A DNA stretch of 64,000 nucleotides. It comes from Pseudothermotoga hypogea DSM 11164 = NBRC 106472 (GTDB lineage: Bacteria > Thermotogota > Thermotogae > Thermotogales > DSM-5069). The translations under genes and the position numbers were made by a program. The stretch is taken from contig NZ_CP007141.1 in the NCBI RefSeq assembly GCF_000816145.1, positions 1,426,001 through 1,490,000 on the forward strand. Reading direction: 5' to 3'. Shown here in pieces: positions 33,884 through 42,103 of this stretch. Every line of letters begins with the position of its first letter. Position 1 is the stretch's first letter. Under the pieces are notes generated by a model. That model was not told where the DNA came from. It saw only the letters and a list, made by a program, of their open reading frames with translations, and did not search any database.

Positions 33884-34839
33884 ATCCCCTCCTGCTCGTG
33901 GAAGATCTCGCGGTTGAATTCAAAACCAGACTCGGAAAATTCTGTGCTCCTGATGGAGTTACTTTCAGCGTGTTCGAAAGTGAGTGTGTAGGTCTCGTCG
34001 GTGAGAGCGGCTCTGGAAAGAGCGTGACGGCCCTGGCGATCATGGGACTGCTGGCCAAGAATGCGAGAGTGGCGAGAGGCAGAATCCTCTTCGATGGTGT
34101 CGACATAACCTCGGGAAACGATCATCCCAGGGGAAAGAAGATGAGTATGGTCTTTCAGAATCCTCTCAATTCGCTGAATCCCAACATGAAGATAGGCCAA
34201 CAACTTTGTGAAGTGCTGGAAGAGAACTTCAAGATGGGCAAAGAGGAGGCCAGAAAGAGGGTCATAGAAACGATGGCAAAACTTGGTATCCCTGAAGCGG
34301 AGAAAATGCTCGAGAGGTATCCTTTCGAATACAGTGGGGGCATGAGACAGAGGGCTATGATCGCTATGGCGATGCTGTGTGAGCCGAAACTGCTCATCGC
34401 CGATGAGCCCACCACTGCACTGGATGTGACAATACAGGCACAGATCATGCGTTTGTTCAAGCAGTTGAAATCCAGCTCGAGAACTTCGATACTGTTCATA
34501 AGCCATGATCTGAGTGTTGTATCACAGATAGCTGACAGGATCATCGTCATGTACGCAGGAAAGATCTGTGAAATATCGCCAGCGAAACAGCTCTTTGAAG
34601 ATCCCCTGCACCCTTACACTCAGGGATTGATCGCTTCGGTGCCGAATCTGAAGAGGAAAGGTTCGAAGTTGCATTCGATCGAAGGAAACGTGCCGAGCTT
34701 GCTCGACCCACCGTCGGGTTGTCGGTTCCATCCGAGGTGCAACAAGAAGCTGGAAGTGTGCTCTCGGCAGGAACCGCCTGAAGTTCAAATGAAGGACAGG
34801 ATCGTCAAGTGCTGGTTGTATGAGAAGGCTGGGATCTGA
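33880..34839 (+). CDS. ABC transporter ATP-binding protein (OppD/DppD type)
   Basis: A 319-residue ATPase with Walker A GESGSGKSV, Q-loop FQNPLNSLNP, signature YSGGMRQR, Walker B LLIADEPTTALD and switch SHDLS, plus the C-terminal GCRFHPRCN motif. The TTG start overlaps the M20 stop and has GGAGGAGGGAG upstream. Confidence 0.93.
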   Translation: MNPLLLVEDLAVEFKTRLGKFCAPDGVTFSVFESECVGLVGESGSGKSVTALAIMGLLAKNARVARGRILFDGVDITSGNDHPRGKKMSMVFQNPLNSLNPNMKIGQQLCEVLEENFKMGKEEARKRVIETMAKLGIPEAEKMLERYPFEYSGGMRQRAMIAMAMLCEPKLLIADEPTTALDVTIQAQIMRLFKQLKSSSRTSILFISHDLSVVSQIADRIIVMYAGKICEISPAKQLFEDPLHPYTQGLIASVPNLKRKGSKLHSIEGNVPSLLDPPSGCRFHPRCNKKLEVCSRQEPPEVQMKDRIVKCWLYEKAGI

Positions 34840-34842
34840 ACG

Positions 34843-35775
34843 ATGCTGAAAGTTGAAAATCTTTCGAAGGATTTTCCTGTCGAATTCGATGTGTTTGGAA
34901 GGCCTGTCAAGTTCTTGAGGGCTGTTCAGGATGTTTCGTTCACCGTCGAAGAGAACACCGTGTTCAGCATAGTGGGTGAGAGCGGTTCTGGAAAATCAAC
35001 AATCGCACGTATCCTCTGTGGCATACACAAACCCACAACGGGCTCGATCCAATTCATGGGGACAGCTCTGAAGGGATCGGGCCATCGAGAGATACAGATG
35101 GTCTTTCAGGATCCAGACAGTTCGCTCGATCCAAGAAAGACAGTTCTGTTCAGCATAGAAGAAGGCCTGAGAATACAGAAAATGGGGAGCAAAGAAGAGA
35201 GACGAAAGCTGGTACTCGAAATCCTGAAGGCTGTGCGATTGACCGAGGACGTGCTGTCGAAATATCCTCACCAGCTCAGTGGTGGGCAGAAGCAGAGAGT
35301 GGCGATAGCAAGGTGTTTGGTTTTAAGGCCGAAACTTCTCATCCTTGATGAACCCACATCGGCGTTGGATGTCTCGGTCCAAGCGCAGATACTGAACCTT
35401 CTGATGGAACTCAAACGTGAGTTCGCTTTGACTTATATTTTGATCACGCACGACTTGAAGGTCGTTTACCATCTCTCGGATCACACGATGGTGATGTACC
35501 TCGGTCAGGTCATGGAGATGGGAGAGACGGAAAGGATAATTCAAGATCCCCTACATCCCTACACGAAAGCCCTCGTGGCGGCGATTCCGACCGCTGGAAC
35601 TGATAATCTGAACGATTTCTCACTCAAAGGTGAGATACCAAGCCCCTTGAACCCACCAAAAGGGTGTCCCTTCAAAACGAGGTGCGATTTCGCTTTCAGC
35701 AAATGTGACGAAAAACCACCGCTGATAGACTTCAGAGGCCGAAAGGTGAGATGCCATCTTTATGCGGAGGTGTGA
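34843..35775 (+). CDS. ABC transporter ATP-binding protein (OppF/DppF type)
   Basis: A 310-residue ATPase with Walker A GESGSGKST, Q-loop FQDPDSSLDP, signature LSGGQKQR, Walker B LLILDEPTSALD and switch THDLK, and the C-terminal GCPFKTRCD motif. It completes the importer and is followed two bases later by the DUF1177 gene. Confidence 0.93.
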   Translation: MLKVENLSKDFPVEFDVFGRPVKFLRAVQDVSFTVEENTVFSIVGESGSGKSTIARILCGIHKPTTGSIQFMGTALKGSGHREIQMVFQDPDSSLDPRKTVLFSIEEGLRIQKMGSKEERRKLVLEILKAVRLTEDVLSKYPHQLSGGQKQRVAIARCLVLRPKLLILDEPTSALDVSVQAQILNLLMELKREFALTYILITHDLKVVYHLSDHTMVMYLGQVMEMGETERIIQDPLHPYTKALVAAIPTAGTDNLNDFSLKGEIPSPLNPPKGCPFKTRCDFAFSKCDEKPPLIDFRGRKVRCHLYAEV

Positions 35776-35777
35776 AC

Positions 35778-36692
35778 ATGTTGATGCAAGTTCTCACGGC
35801 AATGGAGATTCTCGACGATCCTGCTGTTGACGGTCGAAAGGTGTGTGATTTGTTCAAAGATTTTGAAGGCGTGCATGCAGAGTACGAGACTGTGAAAACA
35901 CCGCGTGGCAAGACGGATATTGTGAGAATCACGATCTCTGGAAGCGATGCTTCGGCACCAGTTTTGGGCATAGTTGGTCAGTTGGGTGGAGTAGGCGCAA
36001 GGCCGGAGATGGTGGGACTGGTAAGCGATGCGGATGGAGCGATCGCCGCGCTGGCTTGCGCCCTGAAGCTCGCCCAGATGAAGCAAAAAGGTGAAGAGCT
36101 CGTGGGAACCGTCTTCGTCACCACGCACATCTGTCCGGATGCGCCAACTAAAGAGCACAAACCCGTACCGTTCATGGACTCACCGATTGGTGTCAGGGAA
36201 GCTTTGAAACTCATGCTCAGCAGGCGCGTCGATGCGATCCTGTCGATCGACACGACGAAGGGAAACAGGATCGCCAAGAAAAAAGGTTTTGCAATTTCAC
36301 CAACTGTGTTAAGAGGTTATATACTAAGAGTGTCGGAAGACTTGTTGGACATCTACGAAAGGGTATGTGGCACGGCAGCGTTCGTGCTCCCGATCACCAT
36401 GCAGGACATAACAGCTTATGACAACGGCGTGTATCACATAAACAGCATCATGCAACCTTGTACGGTCGCACCGAACACGCCTGTCGTGGGGGTTGCCATA
36501 ACGACTGAGGTGCCGGTGGCTGGTTGTGCAACTGGGGCTTCACACGAAGTCGATATAGAACTTGCGGCTCGTTTCTGCGTTGAGGTGGCGAAGTACTTCG
36601 GTCGAAGACAAATCAAGTTCTACGACGAAGCTGAGTTCGAGAGATTGCTAAGACTCTACGGTGACTTCACACGTTTGGTGATGGGAGAGTGA
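35778..36692 (+). CDS. DUF1177 family protein
   Basis: A 304-residue cytoplasmic protein recognised as DUF1177 from its overall pattern: MEILDDPAVDG near the start, GQLGGVGARPEMVGLVSDADGA, THICPDAPTKEHKPVPFM, SIDTTKGN and SHEVDIELAARFCVEVAKYFG. The conserved Asp, His and Glu residues suggest a metal enzyme, but no reaction is established to my knowledge. It is co-transcribed with AroM, M20 and the importer. The ATG has GGAGGTG five bases upstream, two bases after the ATPase stop. Confidence 0.82.
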   Translation: MLMQVLTAMEILDDPAVDGRKVCDLFKDFEGVHAEYETVKTPRGKTDIVRITISGSDASAPVLGIVGQLGGVGARPEMVGLVSDADGAIAALACALKLAQMKQKGEELVGTVFVTTHICPDAPTKEHKPVPFMDSPIGVREALKLMLSRRVDAILSIDTTKGNRIAKKKGFAISPTVLRGYILRVSEDLLDIYERVCGTAAFVLPITMQDITAYDNGVYHINSIMQPCTVAPNTPVVGVAITTEVPVAGCATGASHEVDIELAARFCVEVAKYFGRRQIKFYDEAEFERLLRLYGDFTRLVMGE

Positions 36693-36696
36693 GTGG

Positions 36697-37254
36697 ATGG
36701 GCGAAGAACTTGACAACATAGGTCAAAAGATAAGGGCGCTCAGACAAGCCAAGCAAATGACGGTGAGAGAGCTCGCAAGCCTTGCGGGAGTCACCCCGGG
36801 TTTGATCAGCCAGATCGAGCATGGGAGAGTGTCGCCCTCTCTGAGCACACTCAAGAAAATACTGACCGCACTTGGCGAAACGATCATTTCGCTCGTCGAG
36901 CAGGAGGTGGGCGAGCAGGCACTCAAGGGGGTAGTGAGAAAGAACGAACGACGCAAGGTGATTGTCTCTCCAGGTCTGACTTACGAACTGATCTCAGCGA
37001 AGAACAAGGCTTATTTGATGTTCATATCCTACCTCGAACCGGGTTGCGACAGTGGCGATGCGTTTTACGCGCACGAAGGAATAGAATCTGGTATCGTGAT
37101 ACAGGGTACTGTGGAGATAACCCTCGGAGACAAGAAAGTCGTGTTGAACGAAGGTGACAGCATAACCTATCCTTCGACAGTACCACACAGATGGAAAAAC
37201 ATTGGCAAAGTCACAGCGATCGGTGTATGGGTCGTCAGCCCACCGAGTTATTGA
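36697..37254 (+). CDS. XRE-family regulator with cupin sensor domain
   Basis: A 185-residue two-domain regulator: a helix-turn-helix of the XRE type (about 9-63, LRQAKQMTVRELASLAGVTPGLISQIE) and a C-terminal cupin (about 110-182) with SYLEPG, HEGIESG and PHRWKN motifs that usually bind a small molecule. It ends the AroM operon and is the likely local sensor of the imported compound. A terminator follows 17 bases after the stop. Confidence 0.92.
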   Translation: MGEELDNIGQKIRALRQAKQMTVRELASLAGVTPGLISQIEHGRVSPSLSTLKKILTALGETIISLVEQEVGEQALKGVVRKNERRKVIVSPGLTYELISAKNKAYLMFISYLEPGCDSGDAFYAHEGIESGIVIQGTVEITLGDKKVVLNEGDSITYPSTVPHRWKNIGKVTAIGVWVVSPPSY

Positions 37255-37270
37255 TTCACGAGGCTCGTTT

Positions 37271-37293
37271 GCCGCTGTCAGGCGGCTTTTTTT
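37271..37293 (+). terminator. Intrinsic terminator of the AroM-ABC operon
   Basis: GCCGCT (37271-37276), loop GTCA, GGCGGC (37281-37286, one G-U pair), then seven T. Confidence 0.85.
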
Positions 37294-37294
37294 G

Positions 37295-37307
37295 TGCGTT
37301 CAACGCA
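37295..37307. promoter_or_regulatory. 13-base palindrome between terminator and GH operon
   Basis: TGCGTT-C-AACGCA is perfectly symmetrical. It lies two bases after the terminator's T run and about nine bases before the GGGGGTGG ribosome site of the GH130 gene. It could be an operator; no clear -10/-35 pair is visible in this short gap. Confidence 0.4.
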
Positions 37308-37328
37308 GAACATTCGGGGGTGGTGAAT

Positions 37329-38309
37329 TTGAAGATCTATTGTGAAGAGCTTTCGTTCATGCCGTGGGAGGAAAGACCATCAGGTTTTGAGGGTGTTCTT
37401 TGGAGATACAGCAAGAACCCGATAACCAAGAGGAATCCCATCAGGAAGGGCGCACGTGTTTTCAACTCCGCAGTATTGCCTTACGACGGTAAGTTTGTGG
37501 GAATCTTCAGAATCGATCACAAGAACACGAAACCTTTCCTTCACGTCGGCTGGAGCGAAGATGGGATCGATTGGAAGATAGACGAAGAACCCATCCAGTG
37601 GAGAGATCTCGATGGTCGAGATTTCCCCGTAGTCTACGCGTACGATCCAAGACTCGTGAAGATAGAGGACACCCATTACATAACCTTCTGCACGGACGAT
37701 CACGGTCCAACGATAGGAGTTGGAATGACGAAGGATTTCAAGAACTTCACCAGACTACCGAACGCCTTCGTACCGTGTAACAGAAACGGAGTTCTGTTCC
37801 CGAGAAAGATTCACGGCAAGTACGTGATGTTGAACAGACCAAGCGATATGGGCCACACACCGTTTGGTGACATCTTCTTGAGCGAGAGTTTCGATATGGT
37901 GCACTGGGGCAACCATAGGTGGGTGATGGGAAGAAGTAGCAACAACTGGTGGGAAAACTTGAAGATAGGAGCAGGGCCTGTACCGATAGAGACAAGCGAA
38001 GGATGGCTCTTGATCTATCATGGTGTGACATTGACTTGCAACGGCTACGTTTACAGTTTCGGTGCAGCGCTGCTGGATTTGGATGACCCCGCGAAGGTTT
38101 TGTACAGGAGCAAGTATTATTTGCTGACACCCGAAGAAGACTACGAAGTGTGTGGTTTCGTTCCTAATGTGGTCTTTCCGTGCGCGGCGCTGTGCGATGG
38201 AAAAACTGGAAGGCTTGCGATTTACTACGGTGCTGCAGACACCTACGTGGCTCTCGCCTTTGGTTATGTTCAAGAGATCGTGGAGTTTATCAAGAAAAAT
38301 TCGGAATGA
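37329..38309 (+). CDS. GH130 family glycosidase/phosphorylase
   Basis: A 326-residue five-bladed beta-propeller enzyme. The family Asp lies in YAYDPRLVKIED, and the late IGAGPVPIETSEGWLLIYHG motif is typical of GH130. Characterised members phosphorolyse or hydrolyse beta-1,4- or beta-1,2-mannosides. It is cytoplasmic. It heads a three-gene sugar operon with an alpha-galactosidase and a GH4 enzyme, which suggests galactomannan or similar substrates. The TTG at 37329 has GGGGGTGG with suitable spacing; a long in-frame extension upstream crosses the terminator and was discarded. Confidence 0.88.
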   Translation: MKIYCEELSFMPWEERPSGFEGVLWRYSKNPITKRNPIRKGARVFNSAVLPYDGKFVGIFRIDHKNTKPFLHVGWSEDGIDWKIDEEPIQWRDLDGRDFPVVYAYDPRLVKIEDTHYITFCTDDHGPTIGVGMTKDFKNFTRLPNAFVPCNRNGVLFPRKIHGKYVMLNRPSDMGHTPFGDIFLSESFDMVHWGNHRWVMGRSSNNWWENLKIGAGPVPIETSEGWLLIYHGVTLTCNGYVYSFGAALLDLDDPAKVLYRSKYYLLTPEEDYEVCGFVPNVVFPCAALCDGKTGRLAIYYGAADTYVALAFGYVQEIVEFIKKNSE

Positions 38310-38325
38310 AACTGGGGGGATGGAC

Positions 38326-39900
38326 ATGGAGATTTTCGGAAGAAAAATGATGGAGGGTGAGTTGAAGGTCGAAACGAAAGATTTTTCTTTGAAGGCCGAA
38401 CTTCGAAAGACTGACTTCGGCTGGATCTTGAACGGATGGTTGAAGGGCAAGGTCGGAAGGATCGAGATCTTCAGGACCAAGGCTCCAAAGCGAGCTTTTC
38501 TGAACAACTGGCAATCGTGGGGTCCGTGTAGGATGATGGATCTTGGGCAATTCCAAGTTGGCAGTGTGGACAAAGATTGGCAGTACGCAGTATCTTTGGT
38601 GCCTGAGTTGCTGGAAAGAACGCTCTTGAGTGACTATTTTGTGGCGGAGGACGGAAAGCTGTATGGTTTTCTCACCTCGAAGTTCGCACATCCATTCTTT
38701 GCGTTCGAGGATCAAGATTTGGTGGCCTACTTAGAGTATTTCGATACGTTTTTTGAAGACTACGTTCCCCTGGAAACTTTCGTTTTGATGGAGAATTCCG
38801 ACAACTATGAACTGCTCACTCGGTATGCCGAGATGGTGGCGAAACAGAATGAAGCTCGCTTCAAAGAAGATCGATTCACTGGATGGTGCAGCTGGTATCA
38901 CTACTTTTTGGACTTGACCTGGCCAGAGGTTTTAAAGAATCTGGAACTGGCGAGGAAATATTCGGTGAGGGTCTTTCAGATCGACGATGGCTACGAGGCA
39001 GACATAGGAGATTGGTTGGACACGAAAGAGGGTTTTCCAAAACTCGATGAGATTGCAAAGACAATCCTTGAGAAGGGGTTTGAACCTGGGATATGGACTG
39101 CACCGTTCAGTGTTTCTGAGACTTCTAAGCTGTTTCAACAGCACCCAGACTGGGTGGTGAAAAAGAACGGCGCACCGAAACTGGCGTACAGAAACTGGAA
39201 CAGAAAAATCTACGCGCTTGATTTGAGCAGAGAGGATGTCAAAAAGTGGTTGTTCGACCTCTTCAGCTCGTTGCGGCAGATGGGGTTTTCTTACTTCAAG
39301 ATCGATTTTCTCTTCGCGGGAGCAATTCCTGGTGAGAGGTTCAGACCGATCAGTCCAGTCGAGGCTTTCAGAGAGGGATTGAGAGTGATAAGAAAAGCTG
39401 TCGGAGATGCTTTTGTGTTGGGTTGCGGTTCACCTTTGCTCCCTGCGGTCGGTTTGGTGGACGGAATGAGGATAGGTCCAGACACCGCACCGTACTGGGG
39501 AGAGGATCTGCCCGATCGTGGTATTCCTGCAGCGAAGTGGGCGCTGAGGAATGCGATCACACGATCTTTCATGAACAGAAGGCTCTGGCAGAACGATCCA
39601 GATTGCCTTTTGCTCAGATCACAGAAAACAGAGCTGAGTCAGACTGAGCGAGAGATCTATGCGTACACCTGTGCTGTGCTGGACAACATGATAATTCTGA
39701 GCGATGATCTGTCACTCTACGACGATTCGTCCGATAGAATCTTTCAACAGACGCTCCGATTGCTCGGTGGGAGGGCAAAGGTGTTGAACGTCTTCAACGA
39801 TGAGCCTTCGTACCTGATCGAAGCCTTTGGGACAAAGTCGGGCGACGTCAAGCTCGAGGTGAATCTGACGGATAAGACCTTCACGTTGAAGGGATCGTGA
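38326..39900 (+). CDS. galA: Alpha-galactosidase, GH36
   Basis: A 524-residue cytoplasmic alpha-galactosidase that removes alpha-linked galactose from oligosaccharides. An N-terminal beta domain is followed by a TIM barrel from about residue 185 (GWCSWYHYFLDLTWPEV, FQIDDGYEADIGDW). The nucleophile Asp327 is in YFKIDFLFAG and the acid/base Asp386 in MRIGPDTAPYWG; these fall almost exactly where I recall them in T. maritima GalA. The ATG at 38326 is six bases after GGGGGG; the ATG at 38320 touches that site. Confidence 0.93.
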   Translation: MEIFGRKMMEGELKVETKDFSLKAELRKTDFGWILNGWLKGKVGRIEIFRTKAPKRAFLNNWQSWGPCRMMDLGQFQVGSVDKDWQYAVSLVPELLERTLLSDYFVAEDGKLYGFLTSKFAHPFFAFEDQDLVAYLEYFDTFFEDYVPLETFVLMENSDNYELLTRYAEMVAKQNEARFKEDRFTGWCSWYHYFLDLTWPEVLKNLELARKYSVRVFQIDDGYEADIGDWLDTKEGFPKLDEIAKTILEKGFEPGIWTAPFSVSETSKLFQQHPDWVVKKNGAPKLAYRNWNRKIYALDLSREDVKKWLFDLFSSLRQMGFSYFKIDFLFAGAIPGERFRPISPVEAFREGLRVIRKAVGDAFVLGCGSPLLPAVGLVDGMRIGPDTAPYWGEDLPDRGIPAAKWALRNAITRSFMNRRLWQNDPDCLLLRSQKTELSQTEREIYAYTCAVLDNMIILSDDLSLYDDSSDRIFQQTLRLLGGRAKVLNVFNDEPSYLIEAFGTKSGDVKLEVNLTDKTFTLKGS

Positions 39901-39918
39901 ATCGGGGAGGTAGTGAGC

Positions 39919-41328
39919 ATGAAGATCACCATAATAGGCGCAGGAAGCGTGAGGTTTGCGCAACAAATCATAGGCGACATAGCACAGACGGAGGAACTCT
40001 CCAAGAGTGATACGCACATCTGTTTGATGGACATCAACGAGGAGAGACTGAACGCATCGTACGTCCTTGCGAAGAAGTACGTTCACGAGCTCGGCTCACC
40101 AGTCAAGATCGTTAAGACAGCTCAAATGGACGAAGCCATCGAGGGTGCAGACTTTGTGATAAATACGGCTTTTCCGTACGACCCAAGACATCACGAGGAT
40201 GGATTTCGAAGGTGGGACGCCGTCACGGAGATCGCCGAGAAACATGGTTATTACAGGGGTATAGACAGTCAAAAGCTGAGCATGGTTTCGACATACACCT
40301 ACGTTCTTTCGTCTTATCCGGACATAAAGCTTGCGATCGACATCGCAAAAAAGATGGAAAGACTGGCACCGAGTGCCTATCTCATGCAGACTGCAAACCC
40401 TGTTTTTGAAATCACGCAGGCGGTGAGACGGACCACGAAAGTCAACATCGTGGGGTTCTGCCACGGTGTGGCCGGCGTGTACGAAGTCTTCGAGAGGCTG
40501 AAGCTCGAGCCGGAAAAAGTCGATTGGCAGGTTGCCGGTGTGAACCACGGCATTTGGTTGAACAGGTTCAGATACGAAGGAAAGGATGCTTATCCACTTC
40601 TGGATGAATGGATAGAGAAGGAACTTCCACATTGGAAAGCGAAGAGTCCTTGGGACATTCAAATGTCGCCCTGCGCGATGGACATGTACAGGTTCTACGG
40701 CATGCTCCCGATAGGTGACACCGTGAGGAACGGGACATGGAAGTATCACTACAATCTCGAGACGAAAAGGAGATGGTTCGGCGAATTTGGAGGGATAGAC
40801 AACGAAGTGGAGAGGCCCAAGCTTCATGAATTGCTGAGGAATGCCAGAAAAAGGTTAATAGAGCTCGCACGACAAGTCGAACTCGATCCGAGTGTGAAGT
40901 TGACGGAAGCTTTTGCCGAGATCTTCAGGAAGGGCAGAATGAGCGGTGAGCAACACGTTCCTTTCATCAACGCGATTTCGAACAACAAAAAAGTCAGACT
41001 GTTTTTGAATGTGGAAAACCAGGGAACGTTGAAGGATTTCCCCGACGATCTGGTGATGGAACTGCCCGTGTGGGTGGACAAAGAAGGGATTCACAGAGAG
41101 AAAGTCGAGCCGGATCTGACAGAAAGGATAAAGAAATTCTACCTCTGGCCTCGAATATTGAGGATGGAGTGGAACCTGGAGGCGTTCTTCTCGAGAGACA
41201 GAAAAGTGCTGGAAGAGATTCTCATCAGAGACCCACGAACCAGATCGTACGAACAGGTCGTTGCGGTCATCGATGAGATCTTGAGCCTGCCGTTCAACGA
41301 AGAGCTGAGAAAGCACTATTCGGTTTGA
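39919..41328 (+). CDS. GH4 family glycosidase, alpha-glucuronidase/galacturonidase-like (CHG motif)
   Basis: A 469-residue NAD- and Mn-dependent glycosidase that works by oxidation at C3 and elimination. The N-terminus KITIIGAGSVRF binds NAD, NPVFE (160-164) and the CHG triad (Cys181-Gly183) place it among GH4 subgroups acting on uronic acid glycosides rather than CHS alpha-galactosidases or CHE alpha-glucosidases. His in GVNHGIW is a second metal ligand. GGGGAGGT lies seven bases before the ATG. Glucuronide versus galacturonide cannot be separated by eye. Confidence 0.88.
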   Translation: MKITIIGAGSVRFAQQIIGDIAQTEELSKSDTHICLMDINEERLNASYVLAKKYVHELGSPVKIVKTAQMDEAIEGADFVINTAFPYDPRHHEDGFRRWDAVTEIAEKHGYYRGIDSQKLSMVSTYTYVLSSYPDIKLAIDIAKKMERLAPSAYLMQTANPVFEITQAVRRTTKVNIVGFCHGVAGVYEVFERLKLEPEKVDWQVAGVNHGIWLNRFRYEGKDAYPLLDEWIEKELPHWKAKSPWDIQMSPCAMDMYRFYGMLPIGDTVRNGTWKYHYNLETKRRWFGEFGGIDNEVERPKLHELLRNARKRLIELARQVELDPSVKLTEAFAEIFRKGRMSGEQHVPFINAISNNKKVRLFLNVENQGTLKDFPDDLVMELPVWVDKEGIHREKVEPDLTERIKKFYLWPRILRMEWNLEAFFSRDRKVLEEILIRDPRTRSYEQVVAVIDEILSLPFNEELRKHYSV

Positions 41329-41330
41329 GG

Positions 41331-41360
41331 TATAATTGTTGTGAAAACCTCTCGCGAGGT
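41331..41360 (+). promoter_or_regulatory. -10 box and SD-sequestering hairpin before the flavin-reductase-like gene
   Basis: TATAAT at 41331-41336 has no good -35. The expected start (near 41343) leads straight into ACCTC-TCGC-GAGGT (41347-41360), whose 3' arm is part of the GAGGTGAG ribosome site for the GTG at 41369. The hairpin could limit translation. Confidence 0.5.
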
Positions 41361-41368
41361 GAGAATCT

Positions 41369-41830
41369 GTGTACAAGAGTGCCTTCGACTGTCTGATTCA
41401 AGGTGTCTACATAGTTTCCACTTGTACGGAGAACGAGAGGGCTGGTCTTGCTGCGGCATGGGTGATGCAGTCTTCTTTCAAACCGGCCATGTTGGCCGTT
41501 GCGCTGGGACCAACGAGAAAAACGGCGGAGGTCATGGAGAAAAGCAAGAAATTTTCGATCCAGGTTTTGGACAAGAAGCAGAAAGAGATCGGCGAACTCT
41601 TCGGGTATTATTCGAGCAGGAACGTGGACAAATTTTCGAAGGTTCGATGGTTCGAAAGTGAAAAATTGAAGTTGCCAATCGTCGAAGGTGTGATCGCGTA
41701 CTTTGAGTGTGAGCTCGTCGGCAGGTTTGAAAGTGGCGATCATGTGATCTACAACGGTTTGGTCGTGAACCACAAACTGTTGAACCCACATGGAGAACCG
41801 ATGCTCTTTTCCATGAGAGACTGGTTCTGA
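41369..41830 (+). CDS. Flavin reductase-like, FMN-binding protein
   Basis: A 153-residue protein with the flavin-reductase-like split-barrel pattern: GVYIVSTCTENERAGLAAAWVMQSSFKPAMLAVAL (FMN phosphate contact region in the Ser/Thr-rich turn), then KKFSIQVLDKKQKEI and a C-terminal IAYFECELVGRFESGDHVIYNG. Relatives pass electrons between NAD(P)H and flavin or oxygen. The GTG start follows GAGGTGAG. It begins just after the GH4 gene and may be partly read through from it. Confidence 0.85.
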   Translation: MYKSAFDCLIQGVYIVSTCTENERAGLAAAWVMQSSFKPAMLAVALGPTRKTAEVMEKSKKFSIQVLDKKQKEIGELFGYYSSRNVDKFSKVRWFESEKLKLPIVEGVIAYFECELVGRFESGDHVIYNGLVVNHKLLNPHGEPMLFSMRDWF

Positions 41831-41845
41831 TTGGAAGTGAACGGT

Positions 41846-42103
41846 ATGTTTGTACAGATCACGAAAGGCGTGTTCGTGAACGCTGACAGGATCAGGGCCA
41901 TAGTTCCCGTCAACAACATGACAGCCAAGCAACTCAGAGAAAACGCAACCTACTCGAACAAGATGGTGAATTTGACCTACGGTGCGCAGGCCAGAAGTGC
42001 CATCTACATCGACAGTGGACACGTGTTGATCCTTGCCGAGAAAGCCGCGAGGATAAGACAGAAGTTGCTCAAAAAGAGAGGTATGGAACGGCGTTCAAGC
42101 TGA
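41846..42103 (+). CDS. RemA-like regulatory protein (DUF370 family)
   Basis: An 85-residue protein with the family core ADRIRAIVPVNNMTAKQLRE, NLTYGAQARSAIYIDSGHVLILAE. In Bacillus, RemA is an oligomeric DNA-binding activator of matrix genes; other members are uncharacterised. The ATG at 41846 follows GGAAGTGA; an in-frame TTG at 41831 is less likely. Its last 35 bases overlap the 3' end of the convergent tsaD. Confidence 0.75.
   Translation: MFVQITKGVFVNADRIRAIVPVNNMTAKQLRENATYSNKMVNLTYGAQARSAIYIDSGHVLILAEKAARIRQKLLKKRGMERRSS

Noticed and set aside
37191-37328. N-terminal extension of the GH130 protein
   Set aside because: The in-frame extension crosses the XRE stop region and a terminator, and the TTG at 37329 has a well-spaced GGGGGTGG site.
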